A DNA stretch of 64,000 nucleotides. Source: JAEULH01 sp034382075 (GTDB taxonomy: Bacteria > Pseudomonadota > Alphaproteobacteria > Rhodospirillales > Defluviicoccaceae). Numbering within the stretch: position 1 is the first letter of the stretch; each line of letters opens with the position of its first letter. The translations under genes and the position numbers were made by a program. The notes beneath the pieces are model-generated. The model saw only the letters and a list, made by a program, of their open reading frames with translations, ran no database searches and was not told where the DNA came from. Below, piece after piece: positions 44,906-57,768 of the stretch. Where the stretch lies: contig JAXMOZ010000008.1 in NCBI GenBank assembly GCA_034382075.1, positions 1 through 64,000 on the forward strand, read 5' to 3'.

Positions 44906-45919
44906 ATGGCAGGCGGAGCCCCGCTTCTGAACCGCCGGCGGATGATCACGGTACTCGCCGCCGCTGCCGCTGCCGCTGCCGCTGCGCCGCTGCTGCCGCG
45001 GCGGCTCGAAGCCAAGACGCCAAGTCGATGGACTTGGCGCGGAACAGCGCTCGGATCGCCGGCGACTCTGATTCTCGACCATCCTGACGGTGCGGCAGCG
45101 GAAAAGGCGATCGCCATCTGTCTGAACGAGATCGAGCGGCTGGAGCATGAGTTCAGTCTCCAGCGTCAGGACTCGGCTCTGTCCCGGCTAAACGCGAACG
45201 GCAGGCTGGCCACCCCGTCCCTCGACATGTTGGCCGTGCTCGAAGCTGCGGCGGCGGTTTCCGACGCCAGCGGCGGTGCCTTCGACATCACCGTCCAGCC
45301 GCTATGGCGGCTCTACGCGCGGCACTTCCGCACCTATCCCGGGGACGAGGAAGGGCCTCCGGACGAAGACATCGCCGAAGCGTTGCAGTGGGTCGACTAC
45401 CGGCGTTTGTCGCTGGCTCCTGGGCTGATCACGCTGCCGACCAACGTATCTGTCACGTTGAACGGCATCGCCCAGGGCTACATTACAGACCGGGTTGCCA
45501 CCCTTCTGCGTGGGCTCGGCTGGGCCCACGTGATGATCGACCTCGGCGAGATGTACGCGCTCGGGAGCCGCGCCGACGGCAGCTCGTGGACGGTGGCTAT
45601 CGACGGCACGAGCGGGCTTCAGCGCCCGCCACCGCTCCTGCATGTGAGCGACAGGGCTGTCGCTACCTCTTCAGCCGCGGGCACGATGTTCGCGCCAAGC
45701 GGTCGCCATCACCACCTCTTCGACCCGCGCAGCGGGTGCAGTGCCTCCCGCTGCATTCAGGTTACGGTTATTGCGGAACGAGCGGCGTTGGCAGATGCTT
45801 TGTCCACCGCCCTCTTCGTGGCGAGGCCGAAGCAGCGGGAGCATATTCTTAGTTGTTTTCCAGGCTCCGAGTGCCTGATCGTCGAGACCGGAGGCCGTTT
45901 TACCCGGATCGCGAGCTGA
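44906..45919 (+). CDS. apbE: FAD:protein FMN transferase ApbE (NirX/NosX-type)
   Basis: A 337-residue exported flavin transferase. Tat-like N-terminus (NRRRMITVLAAAAAA), then RTWRGTALGSPATL, RLEHEFSLQRQDSALSRLN, ASGGAFDITVQPLW, VTLNGIAQGYITD, DLGEMYALG and the C-terminal ATSSAAGT, HHHLFDPRSG motifs that hold Mg and FAD. It starts one nt after nirI. It probably attaches FMN to Thr153 of NirI, matching known NosX/ApbE action on NosR-type proteins. The next gene is convergent. Confidence 0.9.
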   Translation: MAGGAPLLNRRRMITVLAAAAAAAAAAPLLPRRLEAKTPSRWTWRGTALGSPATLILDHPDGAAAEKAIAICLNEIERLEHEFSLQRQDSALSRLNANGRLATPSLDMLAVLEAAAAVSDASGGAFDITVQPLWRLYARHFRTYPGDEEGPPDEDIAEALQWVDYRRLSLAPGLITLPTNVSVTLNGIAQGYITDRVATLLRGLGWAHVMIDLGEMYALGSRADGSSWTVAIDGTSGLQRPPPLLHVSDRAVATSSAAGTMFAPSGRHHHLFDPRSGCSASRCIQVTVIAERAALADALSTALFVARPKQREHILSCFPGSECLIVETGGRFTRIAS

Positions 45920-45945
45920 TCGTCATGACGCCCCGAGGTCGCCCC

Positions 45946-46347
45946 TTAGGCGGCGGCGACGCCGCCCTTGTAGCCCATGTCACACTTCAGGATGTGGTCG
46001 AGGATCCAGAAGTTGAGGAGTTCCATGATCTCGGTGCTGACCGCCGGATCTGCCGTAACGTCGTAGGCGTCGTGCAGCTCTTGCAGTTGTTGCTCCAGCA
46101 AGTGGTGCTCGTTCAGGTGGGCGTTAATGCCCTGGCAGTGGCCGCGGCGCATAAGATCTTCCTCTCGGCGAAAGTGGCCGACGGCATAGCTGATTAGCGT
46201 GCGCAAGATCGGGCCGATGGCCGCCTCGTCCCGACCGCTGAGCTTGGTTTCGTCAAGCTGGTTGATCAGGCTGATGATCACGATGTGATCTGCGTCGAGG
46301 GTGTCGTCGCCGACGCTGTACTCGGTCTTCCACAGGATGAGTGCCAC
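45946..46347 (-). CDS. Bacteriohemerythrin
   Basis: A 133-residue single-domain hemerythrin, a four-helix di-iron oxygen- or NO-binding protein. The metal ligands are visible: His in DADHIVIISL, HFRREEDLM, HLNEHHLLEQQ and LDHILKCDMGYKG. The family form is W....G...D..H, H..EE, H...H and H...D. It lies convergent with apbE beside the nitrite-reduction cluster, which suggests oxygen or NO handling (inference). The 173-nt gap upstream leads into the phage-derived genes. Confidence 0.9.
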   Translation of the reverse strand: MALILWKTEYSVGDDTLDADHIVIISLINQLDETKLSGRDEAAIGPILRTLISYAVGHFRREEDLMRRGHCQGINAHLNEHHLLEQQLQELHDAYDVTADPAVSTEIMELLNFWILDHILKCDMGYKGGVAAA

Positions 46348-46520
46348 GCCTCAGGCTCCAGGCATCCAACTCGTATGATTCGCATTGCCATAATGACGTG
46401 CCGGTTCCGGCGCGATCAAGGCCCGCAAGGGCGGGCGCAACGGAAACGTGCCCCAATCACATTATGACGGCCGTTGCGCTCCGCGCCGGTCGCTTCTTGC
46501 GCTGCGAAGGCCGGTTGGGG

Positions 46521-48017
46521 TCAAGCCCGCGTTCGCTTCGCGAGGTGACCGCCAATTGCAAAGAGAGACGCCGCGGTAAGATCGATGCGGTCCCGGCTTC
46601 TACGCTTCGTCGGCTTTATGTCTCCGGCCGCGTTCGCCTCGACTCGCGTATTCGACGTGCACCAGCGGAGGACAGGATTGCCGTCGTGCCTCAGGCGCCC
46701 CTCTTCGACGGCTTTCTCCAGCTCCCGAACCGCGGGGTTGAGCGACGCCGCATCCTGCTTCACAGGCGTGCAGGCTATCCCCCGCCCGATCAAACCGCCG
46801 ACAAGCATGGAGGCACACCACTTGTCATATAAAACTTCAGTGACGCCGTACTCGCTGCACAGACTGAGAATCTTCTCCAGGAGGGCGGCGTAATCGATAG
46901 AGCTTCCAGCAGTGGCGGTGAGGAACCCGGCGTTTATCCACTCGCGATAATTTACGCCGTCTCTCATGCTTCGCCTCCCGACAGCTTCGTCCGGACAAAA
47001 AGCGAAAGGCAGCAACGTGTATCCGCCATCAGTCTCTGCAAAGACTGCAACGATGGCTGTCAAATCCGTGGTCGCTGATAGATCGAGCCCGACCTTGCAG
47101 GGCCTGCCCGCGTACCGTTCCCAGTCGATGGCCTGCCGGCAGCCATCCCATTTTGCCATGTCGAGCCAGTGCGAACTCTGCTGGGTCCAGACATTCAGAA
47201 ACGACCTGCGAAAAACGTCAACATTGCCGGGCGCTGCCATCGCCCGTATGCACTCGTCCCGGAAGAAGGATTCGCCGATCGTCACCCCTAGCCCAGGGTG
47301 CGCCTTCTTCCAGACACGAGGATCCGTCCAGTCATCCTCTCTCTCCGCCCCATAAATGCGCACAAGCCACCTCGGGTCGCGCGTCTGTCCCTTCCTGATG
47401 CTGCACGCATGGCGGTGAAGGTCCCAGCCCAGGGCGCCTTGAGATCCTGCGGACGCTAGGTACAAGATGATAGGGTTTCGCCTCGACGCCATGCAGAGCG
47501 TCAAGGTCTCGTGCAGATCCATTTGCGTCACGTACTGGACGTCATCAACGATTGCCATGCTCAGATCGCCGCCGCGCAACGAGGAGGCTGAGGCTAGGCG
47601 AGCATGGTTGTTCTTGTATGAGATGCTTTTGCTCCGCACGCTGCATACAGAAGACATATCGGCGTTGCTTTCCACCATCTGCCGCGCTATATTGAAGCAG
47701 ACGCTGGCGCTAGATGTTGTCGACGAACAAATGGCGATTTCGGCCCCCTGTTCTTCATCAACAAGAAGCATGTAAAGCATCAACGCGGCGGCTAGCGTGG
47801 TTTTGCCCGCTTTCCTCGGAGCCTCTAGCCAAACAACCCTGTACTGTCTGTTGCCGTCGCACCTCACTTCTGAAAAAAGAGAGCTCACCACCTCGTGCTG
47901 CCAAGATGCCAAGACGAGCGGCTCTCCCGTTCGAGACCCGCTGGTATGCGTGCAATATTTTGTTATGAACGTATGGGCCCGCGCGGCAAGCTGGGGATCA
48001 GTATTCAGATCCTTCAT
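46521..48017 (-). CDS. Phage terminase large subunit
   Basis: A 498-residue packaging motor. N-terminal ATPase: Walker A-like APRKAGKTT, Walker B-like MAIVDDVQ, which has Asp where DE is usual, and the coupling region NPIILYLASAGSQG. C-terminal nuclease: GLDLSATTDLTAI, VLYDKWCAS and RRSRDRIDLTAA carry the Asp cluster. The start at 48017 overlaps the small subunit stop by 4 nt and was chosen over a longer frame. It is full-length for the family. Confidence 0.88.
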   Translation of the reverse strand: MKDLNTDPQLAARAHTFITKYCTHTSGSRTGEPLVLASWQHEVVSSLFSEVRCDGNRQYRVVWLEAPRKAGKTTLAAALMLYMLLVDEEQGAEIAICSSTTSSASVCFNIARQMVESNADMSSVCSVRSKSISYKNNHARLASASSLRGGDLSMAIVDDVQYVTQMDLHETLTLCMASRRNPIILYLASAGSQGALGWDLHRHACSIRKGQTRDPRWLVRIYGAEREDDWTDPRVWKKAHPGLGVTIGESFFRDECIRAMAAPGNVDVFRRSFLNVWTQQSSHWLDMAKWDGCRQAIDWERYAGRPCKVGLDLSATTDLTAIVAVFAETDGGYTLLPFAFCPDEAVGRRSMRDGVNYREWINAGFLTATAGSSIDYAALLEKILSLCSEYGVTEVLYDKWCASMLVGGLIGRGIACTPVKQDAASLNPAVRELEKAVEEGRLRHDGNPVLRWCTSNTRVEANAAGDIKPTKRRSRDRIDLTAASLFAIGGHLAKRTRA

Positions 48018-48604
48018 TTGAACATACTGATATCTCTCGTGCCCGATACGTCTTGGCCTCCAGAAAGAGGGGATATGCCTAGTTGCTTGGCAAAATACCG
48101 CACCGAGGCCCACCCCTCTTCGGCATCCTGAACAGCCGGGTGGCGGCGCTTAACCGTAGAGCCGCCGCGGGCAGTCGTTCTATAATACCGACCCTCCTTG
48201 GCAAGAACCTGCTCGGCGCGCACCGACCGGGCAAGTGCATTGCAGTAGCCGGCGAGGAGCGGTTTCATGATGTCGTCGAGAAGACCCCGGCGGAGAAGTG
48301 CCGGCGCCGCCGTCATCCATTCGCGAACCGCGACCTCGTCAACCAGATAGGGCGGAGGATTAAGGTCCGTGGCGCCTCCGCACCCCGGCTGTGCTGCCTT
48401 CTCTGAGTTCGCGCTGCAGCCAGGGATCCTAACTACCTCGCAACGCTGCGGTTTTGCCTCCTGAAGGAGAGTTTTCGCCTGACCGACACTGCGCTTCGAA
48501 AACTTCACGACAGGGACGGTAGAGCGATCCAGCCGGTGCATGAAGTTTGTCAGCCCTTCTTTATCCGCTCGCTCATCGTGATTGATGAATGGCAGCTCCT
48601 GCAT
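48014..48604 (-). CDS. Phage terminase small subunit, P27 type
   Basis: A 196-residue protein resembling P27-family terminase small subunits: VREWMTAAPALLRRGLLDDIMKPLLAGYCNALARSVRAEQVLAKEG, HPAVQDAEEGWASVRYFAKQLGISPLS. It recognises phage DNA and regulates the motor. The first 20 residues overlap the HNH gene by 55 nt; the ATG at 48541 is an alternative start. No good ribosome site is visible for either. Confidence 0.75.
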   Translation of the reverse strand: MQELPFINHDERADKEGLTNFMHRLDRSTVPVVKFSKRSVGQAKTLLQEAKPQRCEVVRIPGCSANSEKAAQPGCGGATDLNPPPYLVDEVAVREWMTAAPALLRRGLLDDIMKPLLAGYCNALARSVRAEQVLAKEGRYYRTTARGGSTVKRRHPAVQDAEEGWASVRYFAKQLGISPLSGGQDVSGTRDISMFK

Positions 48605-48822
48605 AAGGCGAGGAGGTTCGAAGGGCGATTGTCTTCAGCGTTGCTATTGCGGTGATGCACCTCTTCCGATAAGCGCTCTTGACAACACTCGCAGCGCTGA
48701 TTGATCCGCAGTTTGTACATGCGGACTCGCTTCCACATCCTCGTCCCGTAGTAAACCGAGTGAGCGCTTCTGGCTGTTTCGCAAGTCTCGTATGGCGCGG
48801 AGACGTAGGGGCTCCAGGGCAT
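48550..48822 (-). CDS. HNH endonuclease, phage packaging type
   Basis: A 90-residue HNH protein: CECC and CRSCH zinc ligands enclose VHHRNSNAEDNRPSNLLAL, the HNH core. Small HNH nucleases next to terminases are required for DNA packaging and cutting in phages such as HK97. The first 25 residues are Tyr- and Arg-rich (YVSAPYETCE, YYGTRMWKRVRMYKLR). It is the first gene of the packaging module. Confidence 0.85.
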   Translation of the reverse strand: MPWSPYVSAPYETCETARSAHSVYYGTRMWKRVRMYKLRINQRCECCQERLSEEVHHRNSNAEDNRPSNLLALCRSCHSSITMSERIKKG

Positions 48823-49044
48823 AGGTTCCGCTTCGCTATGGGAAGAAAGGCATCGGAAAAAAACTTAAAAAAAAGCCTAAGAGAGCTAGGAAGTGCAAGT
48901 TACTAGAATAGCTCGCCGGTTGACGGATCCTACGTTCGGCCGCAGACGCTATCTCTAGCGCAATACTACCCTTATATGGGGGTAACTTCAACGCCCAGGA
49001 GGCTTACGCCGCAGATGATTCCAGCGGCTTGAGTGTCGATAGAG

Positions 49045-49497
49045 TCAGCGGGCTGGTCGAGACATCAGGCTGCGAAGCCCCATGAAGGCGATCGTGAGCC
49101 AACCTACAATAAGAAGCAGCCCGCCTGCTGGCGCGGCGCCTTCCAACAGAAGCACTCCAGAGAGGCCGAGCACGTACAGCGTGCCCGAAAAGAGAATCGT
49201 GCCAAGCGCAAACGACGTGGCGGCCAAGCCAGCGGCGGAGCCCCAGCGAGAGTCAGTCAGTTCCGCAAGTGCAGCCAAGGCGAGCAACGCCACGGCGTGG
49301 CCCAGCTGAAGGTTTGCGGCTATCGAAATTATTTCGCGCGGGTAGGCATCCACCACGTCGTGCCGACCGTAAGCTGCGGCGGCTATGGCAAAAGCCCCGT
49401 TAGCACCGCCCAAGGCTGCGCAGGCGCCGGCAAGGCGGTTGTTCAAGAGCTTTACGCCTGAGGAAACATCAACCCGTCTTCGCCATTGGGCACCCAT
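49045..49497 (-). CDS. DUF423 family membrane protein
   Basis: A 150-residue membrane protein with four hydrophobic helices: LAGACAALGGANGAFAIAAAAYGRH is the usual DUF423 start, LQLGHAVALLALAAL follows, then SAAGLAATSFALGTILFSGTLYVLGLSG and GGLLLIVGWLTIAFMG. The function is unknown. The ATG at 49497 overlaps the preceding zinc-ribbon gene by 29 nt; a longer frame from 49521 adds 8 residues. Confidence 0.8.
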   Translation of the reverse strand: MGAQWRRRVDVSSGVKLLNNRLAGACAALGGANGAFAIAAAAYGRHDVVDAYPREIISIAANLQLGHAVALLALAALAELTDSRWGSAAGLAATSFALGTILFSGTLYVLGLSGVLLLEGAAPAGGLLLIVGWLTIAFMGLRSLMSRPAR

Positions 49498-49711
49498 CCT
49501 GGGCGCAGGGTGCGCGGCCACAGGGAGCCTCCACAGACTTGACCGAACCTGCGTTAATCCGCGGCGCGCTCAGCGCCTTGCTGATGGAGGCGTTGCCGCA
49601 GCTGGGGCATGAATAGGATCCTTCGGCCGCGCCCACCTGAAACGCCTCCAAGTTCTCGAACCACTCCTCGAAGACATGGCCATTGGCGCAACGCAAGTCG
49701 TACACGATCAT
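49469..49711 (-). CDS. DUF1178/FmdB-like zinc-ribbon protein
   Basis: An 80-residue protein: MIVYDLRCANGHVFEEWFENLEAF and the zinc ribbon YSCPSCGNASISKALSAPRIN match the N-terminal half of DUF1178 proteins. The full family is roughly 140-150 residues; here the C-terminal half is replaced by a Cys-rich tail (CGRAPCAQDGC). It is therefore a short version or a truncated copy. Probable function unknown. Confidence 0.72.
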   Translation of the reverse strand: MIVYDLRCANGHVFEEWFENLEAFQVGAAEGSYSCPSCGNASISKALSAPRINAGSVKSVEAPCGRAPCAQDGCPMAKTG

Positions 49712-49741
49712 CCTGGAGGACTCCGCTCGTTAAGGAGGCGT

Positions 49742-51193
49742 TTACCTCGGCAGGTCGGAATATCCCATCAGCATCTCGTCGACCGAACGCGCGCACTGCC
49801 TGCCTTCGCGGATTGCCCAAACCACGAGCGACTGGCCCCGGCGCATGTCGCCGCAGGTAAAGAGGTTGGGTACGTTGGTGGTGTATGAACCTGACGCCGC
49901 CTCCGTATCAGCCTGCACATTGCCCCGGGGGTCGAGCTGTACGCCGAGATCGTGAATGATCCCCTCGTGTCGCGGGTGGACAAACCCCATCGCCAGCAGC
50001 ACCAAGTCGGTCTCGATGAGAAACTCGCTGCCCGCCCGCTGGCGCAACTGCCAGCTTCCATCGGGGCCTTTTTCCCAGTCCACGCGGACCAACTCCAAAG
50101 CCTCGACCCGTCCGTTGCCATGAAAACCTTTGGTGGAGACGGACCAGTCACGCGCGCAGCCCTCTTCATGCGAGGTCGACGTCCGCAGCTTAAGGGGCCA
50201 ATCGGGCCAAGTCAGCGCCTTGTCTTCTTTTTCCGGCGGGCGCGGAAGGATCTCAAGCTGGGTCACCGACGCAGCGCCATGCCGTACCGACGTGCCGACG
50301 CAGTCCGAACCGGTGTCGCCACCACCGATCACCACGACCGTTCGGCCGGTCGCCATGATCTCGGTTGTGGCATCAACGGCCCCCCCGGCCACCCGAGCGT
50401 TTTGCTGCGTGAGGAAGTCCATGGCGAAATGGATGCCATTCAGGCCGCGACCCGGGACCGCAAGATCGCGCGGGTGCTCAGCGCCTCCTGCGAGAACGAC
50501 AGCATCGAAATCTGCCATAAGCTGTAGTGCAGGAATCCCCGCACCGACATGGCTGTTCGGCCTGAACTCGACACCTTCCGCCTGCATCTGCGCCATCCGG
50601 CGATCGATGAGATGCTTCTCCATCTTGAAGTCCGGGATGCCGTAGCGCAGCAGGCCGCCGATCCGATCCTGCTTCTCATAGACCACGACCCAGTGCCCCG
50701 CGCGGGCAAGTTGCTGGGCGCAGGCCAAGCCCGCCGGGCCGGACCCGACCACCGCGACCCGCTTTCCCGTCCGCCGAACAGGGATCTGCGGCAAAACCCA
50801 GCCGTTCTCCCAGGCCTTGTCGATGATCGCGCACTCGATCGTCTTAATCGTGACCGGCTGATCGAAGATGTTCAGCGTGCACGCCGCCTCACACGGGGCC
50901 GGGCAAATCCTGCCGGTGAACTCCGGGAAATTGTTCGTGGAGTGGAGGACGTCCAGCGCCTCGCGCCAGTCGCCCTGGTAAACAAGATCGTTCCAATCCG
51001 GAATGATATTGTTGACCGGGCAACCCTGGTGACAGAACGGGATGCCACAGTCCATACACCGAGCGCCCTGTCTCGACAGTTCGGCCTCGTCCATAGGGAC
51101 GACGAATTCGTTCCAATGGCGGACCCGCGCGGTTATGGACTCATAAGAGCGGTCTCGCCGGGAAATCTCCTTGAAACCAGTCGGCTTTCCCAT
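49742..51193 (-). CDS. gltD: Glutamate synthase, small subunit
   Basis: A 483-residue flavin-containing subunit of NADPH glutamate synthase. Iron-sulfur Cys clusters are in RCMDCGIPFCHQGCPVNNIIP and RICPAPCEAACTL. The FAD motif is VAVVGSGPAGLACAQQLARAG. The NADPH motif is VVVIGGGDTGSDC. It oxidises NADPH and sends electrons to GltB. It begins one nt after gltB ends and is part of the same operon. Confidence 0.96.
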   Translation of the reverse strand: MGKPTGFKEISRRDRSYESITARVRHWNEFVVPMDEAELSRQGARCMDCGIPFCHQGCPVNNIIPDWNDLVYQGDWREALDVLHSTNNFPEFTGRICPAPCEAACTLNIFDQPVTIKTIECAIIDKAWENGWVLPQIPVRRTGKRVAVVGSGPAGLACAQQLARAGHWVVVYEKQDRIGGLLRYGIPDFKMEKHLIDRRMAQMQAEGVEFRPNSHVGAGIPALQLMADFDAVVLAGGAEHPRDLAVPGRGLNGIHFAMDFLTQQNARVAGGAVDATTEIMATGRTVVVIGGGDTGSDCVGTSVRHGAASVTQLEILPRPPEKEDKALTWPDWPLKLRTSTSHEEGCARDWSVSTKGFHGNGRVEALELVRVDWEKGPDGSWQLRQRAGSEFLIETDLVLLAMGFVHPRHEGIIHDLGVQLDPRGNVQADTEAASGSYTTNVPNLFTCGDMRRGQSLVVWAIREGRQCARSVDEMLMGYSDLPR

Positions 51194-51194
51194 T

Positions 51195-55844
<4,650 letters not shown>

Positions 55845-56205
55845 GTGGCGTATCCCAATGCTCGATCGCCCTATCGTCCCGAAACGCCCCAAAGACACCG
55901 ATGTCGCGTCTACGACGCCATTTTCGTTTTTTGCGGCGGGTTAAGGCCCGGATCCCCATCCGTGCCACGTCCGGCTACGAAACATTGTTGCTGTTTCGAC
56001 GCATTTAAGGACACAAAACCACACACCCGCGCCCGCTGAGTGTGGGTCCGCCGGGCGCAGATTACAAGGTCGGCGCCGGGTGGCAACTTTTTCTTTCTTG
56101 GCGAGCCGCGGCAATCTGCCCTCCCGGCCAAGGCAGCGCGAGCCTCCTTCCACGCTTCGCGGCACCTGCGCGCCGGATGTTTTTCCCGGCTCCTCGGGTT
56201 ATGTC
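55845..56205. other. Intergenic region between gltB and yihY-like gene
   Basis: 361 nt between divergent genes. No convincing gene, RNA or operator could be recognised. A 6-bp inverted repeat (CCACAC near 56019, GTGTGG near 56040) and a few T-tracts are present. It must hold the promoters of the two divergent transcripts. Confidence 0.5.
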
Positions 56206-57696
56206 ATGATCGCAAAGCTGGAAAGCGCGCGATGGAGACGGCGAAAGACCATGGCATCGTCCCCGCTATTCCTACCCCCGGTCGCCAAGGCGTTATGGCA
56301 GGTGGACGTTGCCCGCCTGCCGCGGTGGAAAGGCGTGCTCCTCCAGGCCGGCCGCCTCGCCTACAACGTTGCCAGGGATGTCGCCGACGGCAGCCTCACC
56401 CTGCACGCCACGAGCCTCGTCTATACGACGCTCCTGTCTCTCGTTCCGCTGCTCGCCTTCAGCTTCTCGGTTCTGAAGAGCTTCGGCGTGCACAACGCGA
56501 TCACGCCGCTGCTGCAGAACATCCTCGAGCCTCTCGGCGAGCGAGCGGACCAGGTGACCCAGCAGATCATTACCTTCGTTGAAAACATGCGCGTCGGCGT
56601 TCTCGGCGCGGTGGGGCTGGGCATGCTCGTATGGACGGTCGTTTCGTTGATGCAGAAGATCGAGCTGTCGTTCAACGAGACATGGCGGCTCAGTGACCAG
56701 CGAACGATGGCGCGCCGCTTCAGTGACTTCCTCAGCGTCATCCTCATCGGCCCGCTGCTGATGTTCTCCGCGTTCGGGATCAGTGCGTCCTTGAGCGCGA
56801 ACGTGGTGGTAGAGCGACTACGCGATTACGAGGTGGTGGGCTGGGCCCTCGAACTGACTACGACGCTGACGCCGTACCTGCTGATCGTCGGCGCCTTCAC
56901 GTTCCTGTACATCTTCATTCCGAACACGAAGGTTCGCCTGAAGTCGGCATTGCTCGGGGCCACGTTGGCAGGCGTCTTGTGGGTGGCCGCCGGCTGGGTA
57001 TTTGGGGCCTTCGTGGCCAGTTCCGCAAGCTACACCGCGATCTACTCTGCTTTCGCCACCCCCATCTTGTTCATGATTTGGCTTTACGTAAGCTGGCTCA
57101 TCCTCCTCATCGGCGCGTCCATATCGTTTTACTGTCAGCATCCGGAAAACGTTAAACCTACTCGAGCCTCAATCGTGCTGAGCGGTCGGCTGAAGGAGCG
57201 CGTGGCTCTGCAGATTATGAGCATGATCGGCCGCGACTACTACTGTGGCGCCAATGACTGGACCTTGCAGCGCCTCGCCAAGGCTCTCAGCCTGGCCTGC
57301 GAAACGGTCGCTCCCGTGCTCGATGCGCTCGAGCAGAGCGGCCTGTTGACCCGAACTGCGGATCAGCCGGCTCGGTACCTGCCGGCGCGGCCACTGGATG
57401 AGACACCACTCAGCGCCGTAGTTCAGGCGGTTCGGCGTGCCGAGGAGCAGCGGACCTTCGGCCACGTCATCATTCGTCCAGACCCTGCCATCGACGCGCT
57501 GGGCGAGCGTATCGACCGCGCGTTGGACAGCGCGCTCACGCGGCAAACGCTGAAGGACCTTGCGCTTGGAGAGGACGCGCGGCTGGAGCCGCAGGATGTA
57601 GGTGCTGGCCGCGCCGACGAGGGCCTCCATGTCGGCCGCGACCGGCGGCTGCGCCAAGCATCCAAAGCCACGCAACCTGATGCTCCAGGTGGCTGA
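56206..57696 (+). CDS. YihY/RNase BN-like inner-membrane protein
   Basis: A 496-residue membrane protein with six to seven helices in the YihY (BrkB) pattern: SLTLHATSLVYTTLLSLVPLLAFSFS, LGAVGLGMLVWTVVSLMQKIE, FNETWRLSDQRTMARRFSDFLS, and FLYIFIPNTKVRLKSALLGATLAGVLW. The family was once called RNase BN but has no nuclease activity. Residues 325-410 form a winged-helix-like segment (LKERVALQIMSMIGRDYY, LQRLAKALSLACETVAPVLDALEQSGLL), found in part of the family. The ATG at 56206 was chosen; the ATG at 56251 is an alternative. Confidence 0.85.
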   Translation: MIAKLESARWRRRKTMASSPLFLPPVAKALWQVDVARLPRWKGVLLQAGRLAYNVARDVADGSLTLHATSLVYTTLLSLVPLLAFSFSVLKSFGVHNAITPLLQNILEPLGERADQVTQQIITFVENMRVGVLGAVGLGMLVWTVVSLMQKIELSFNETWRLSDQRTMARRFSDFLSVILIGPLLMFSAFGISASLSANVVVERLRDYEVVGWALELTTTLTPYLLIVGAFTFLYIFIPNTKVRLKSALLGATLAGVLWVAAGWVFGAFVASSASYTAIYSAFATPILFMIWLYVSWLILLIGASISFYCQHPENVKPTRASIVLSGRLKERVALQIMSMIGRDYYCGANDWTLQRLAKALSLACETVAPVLDALEQSGLLTRTADQPARYLPARPLDETPLSAVVQAVRRAEEQRTFGHVIIRPDPAIDALGERIDRALDSALTRQTLKDLALGEDARLEPQDVGAGRADEGLHVGRDRRLRQASKATQPDAPGG

Positions 57697-57768
57697 TGTG
57701 ATCGCGCGCCACGCATAGTTCGTAAGCGGATACAACGGCGGGCTGAACCGGGTTGAGGAGGAGCGCCC

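Larger units (their letters stand above)
46521..48822 (-). mobile_element. Orphan phage DNA-packaging module
   Basis: Three overlapping genes (HNH nuclease, terminase small subunit, terminase large subunit), in the order used at the packaging end of HK97-like phages. No portal, protease, capsid, tail, integrase or lysis gene is in view, and no attachment-site repeat was found. Codon use with AGA, ATA and short A/T runs (for example 48843-48860) differs from the GC-rich neighbours. The module is probably a remnant of a prophage or phage satellite. Confidence 0.7.
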
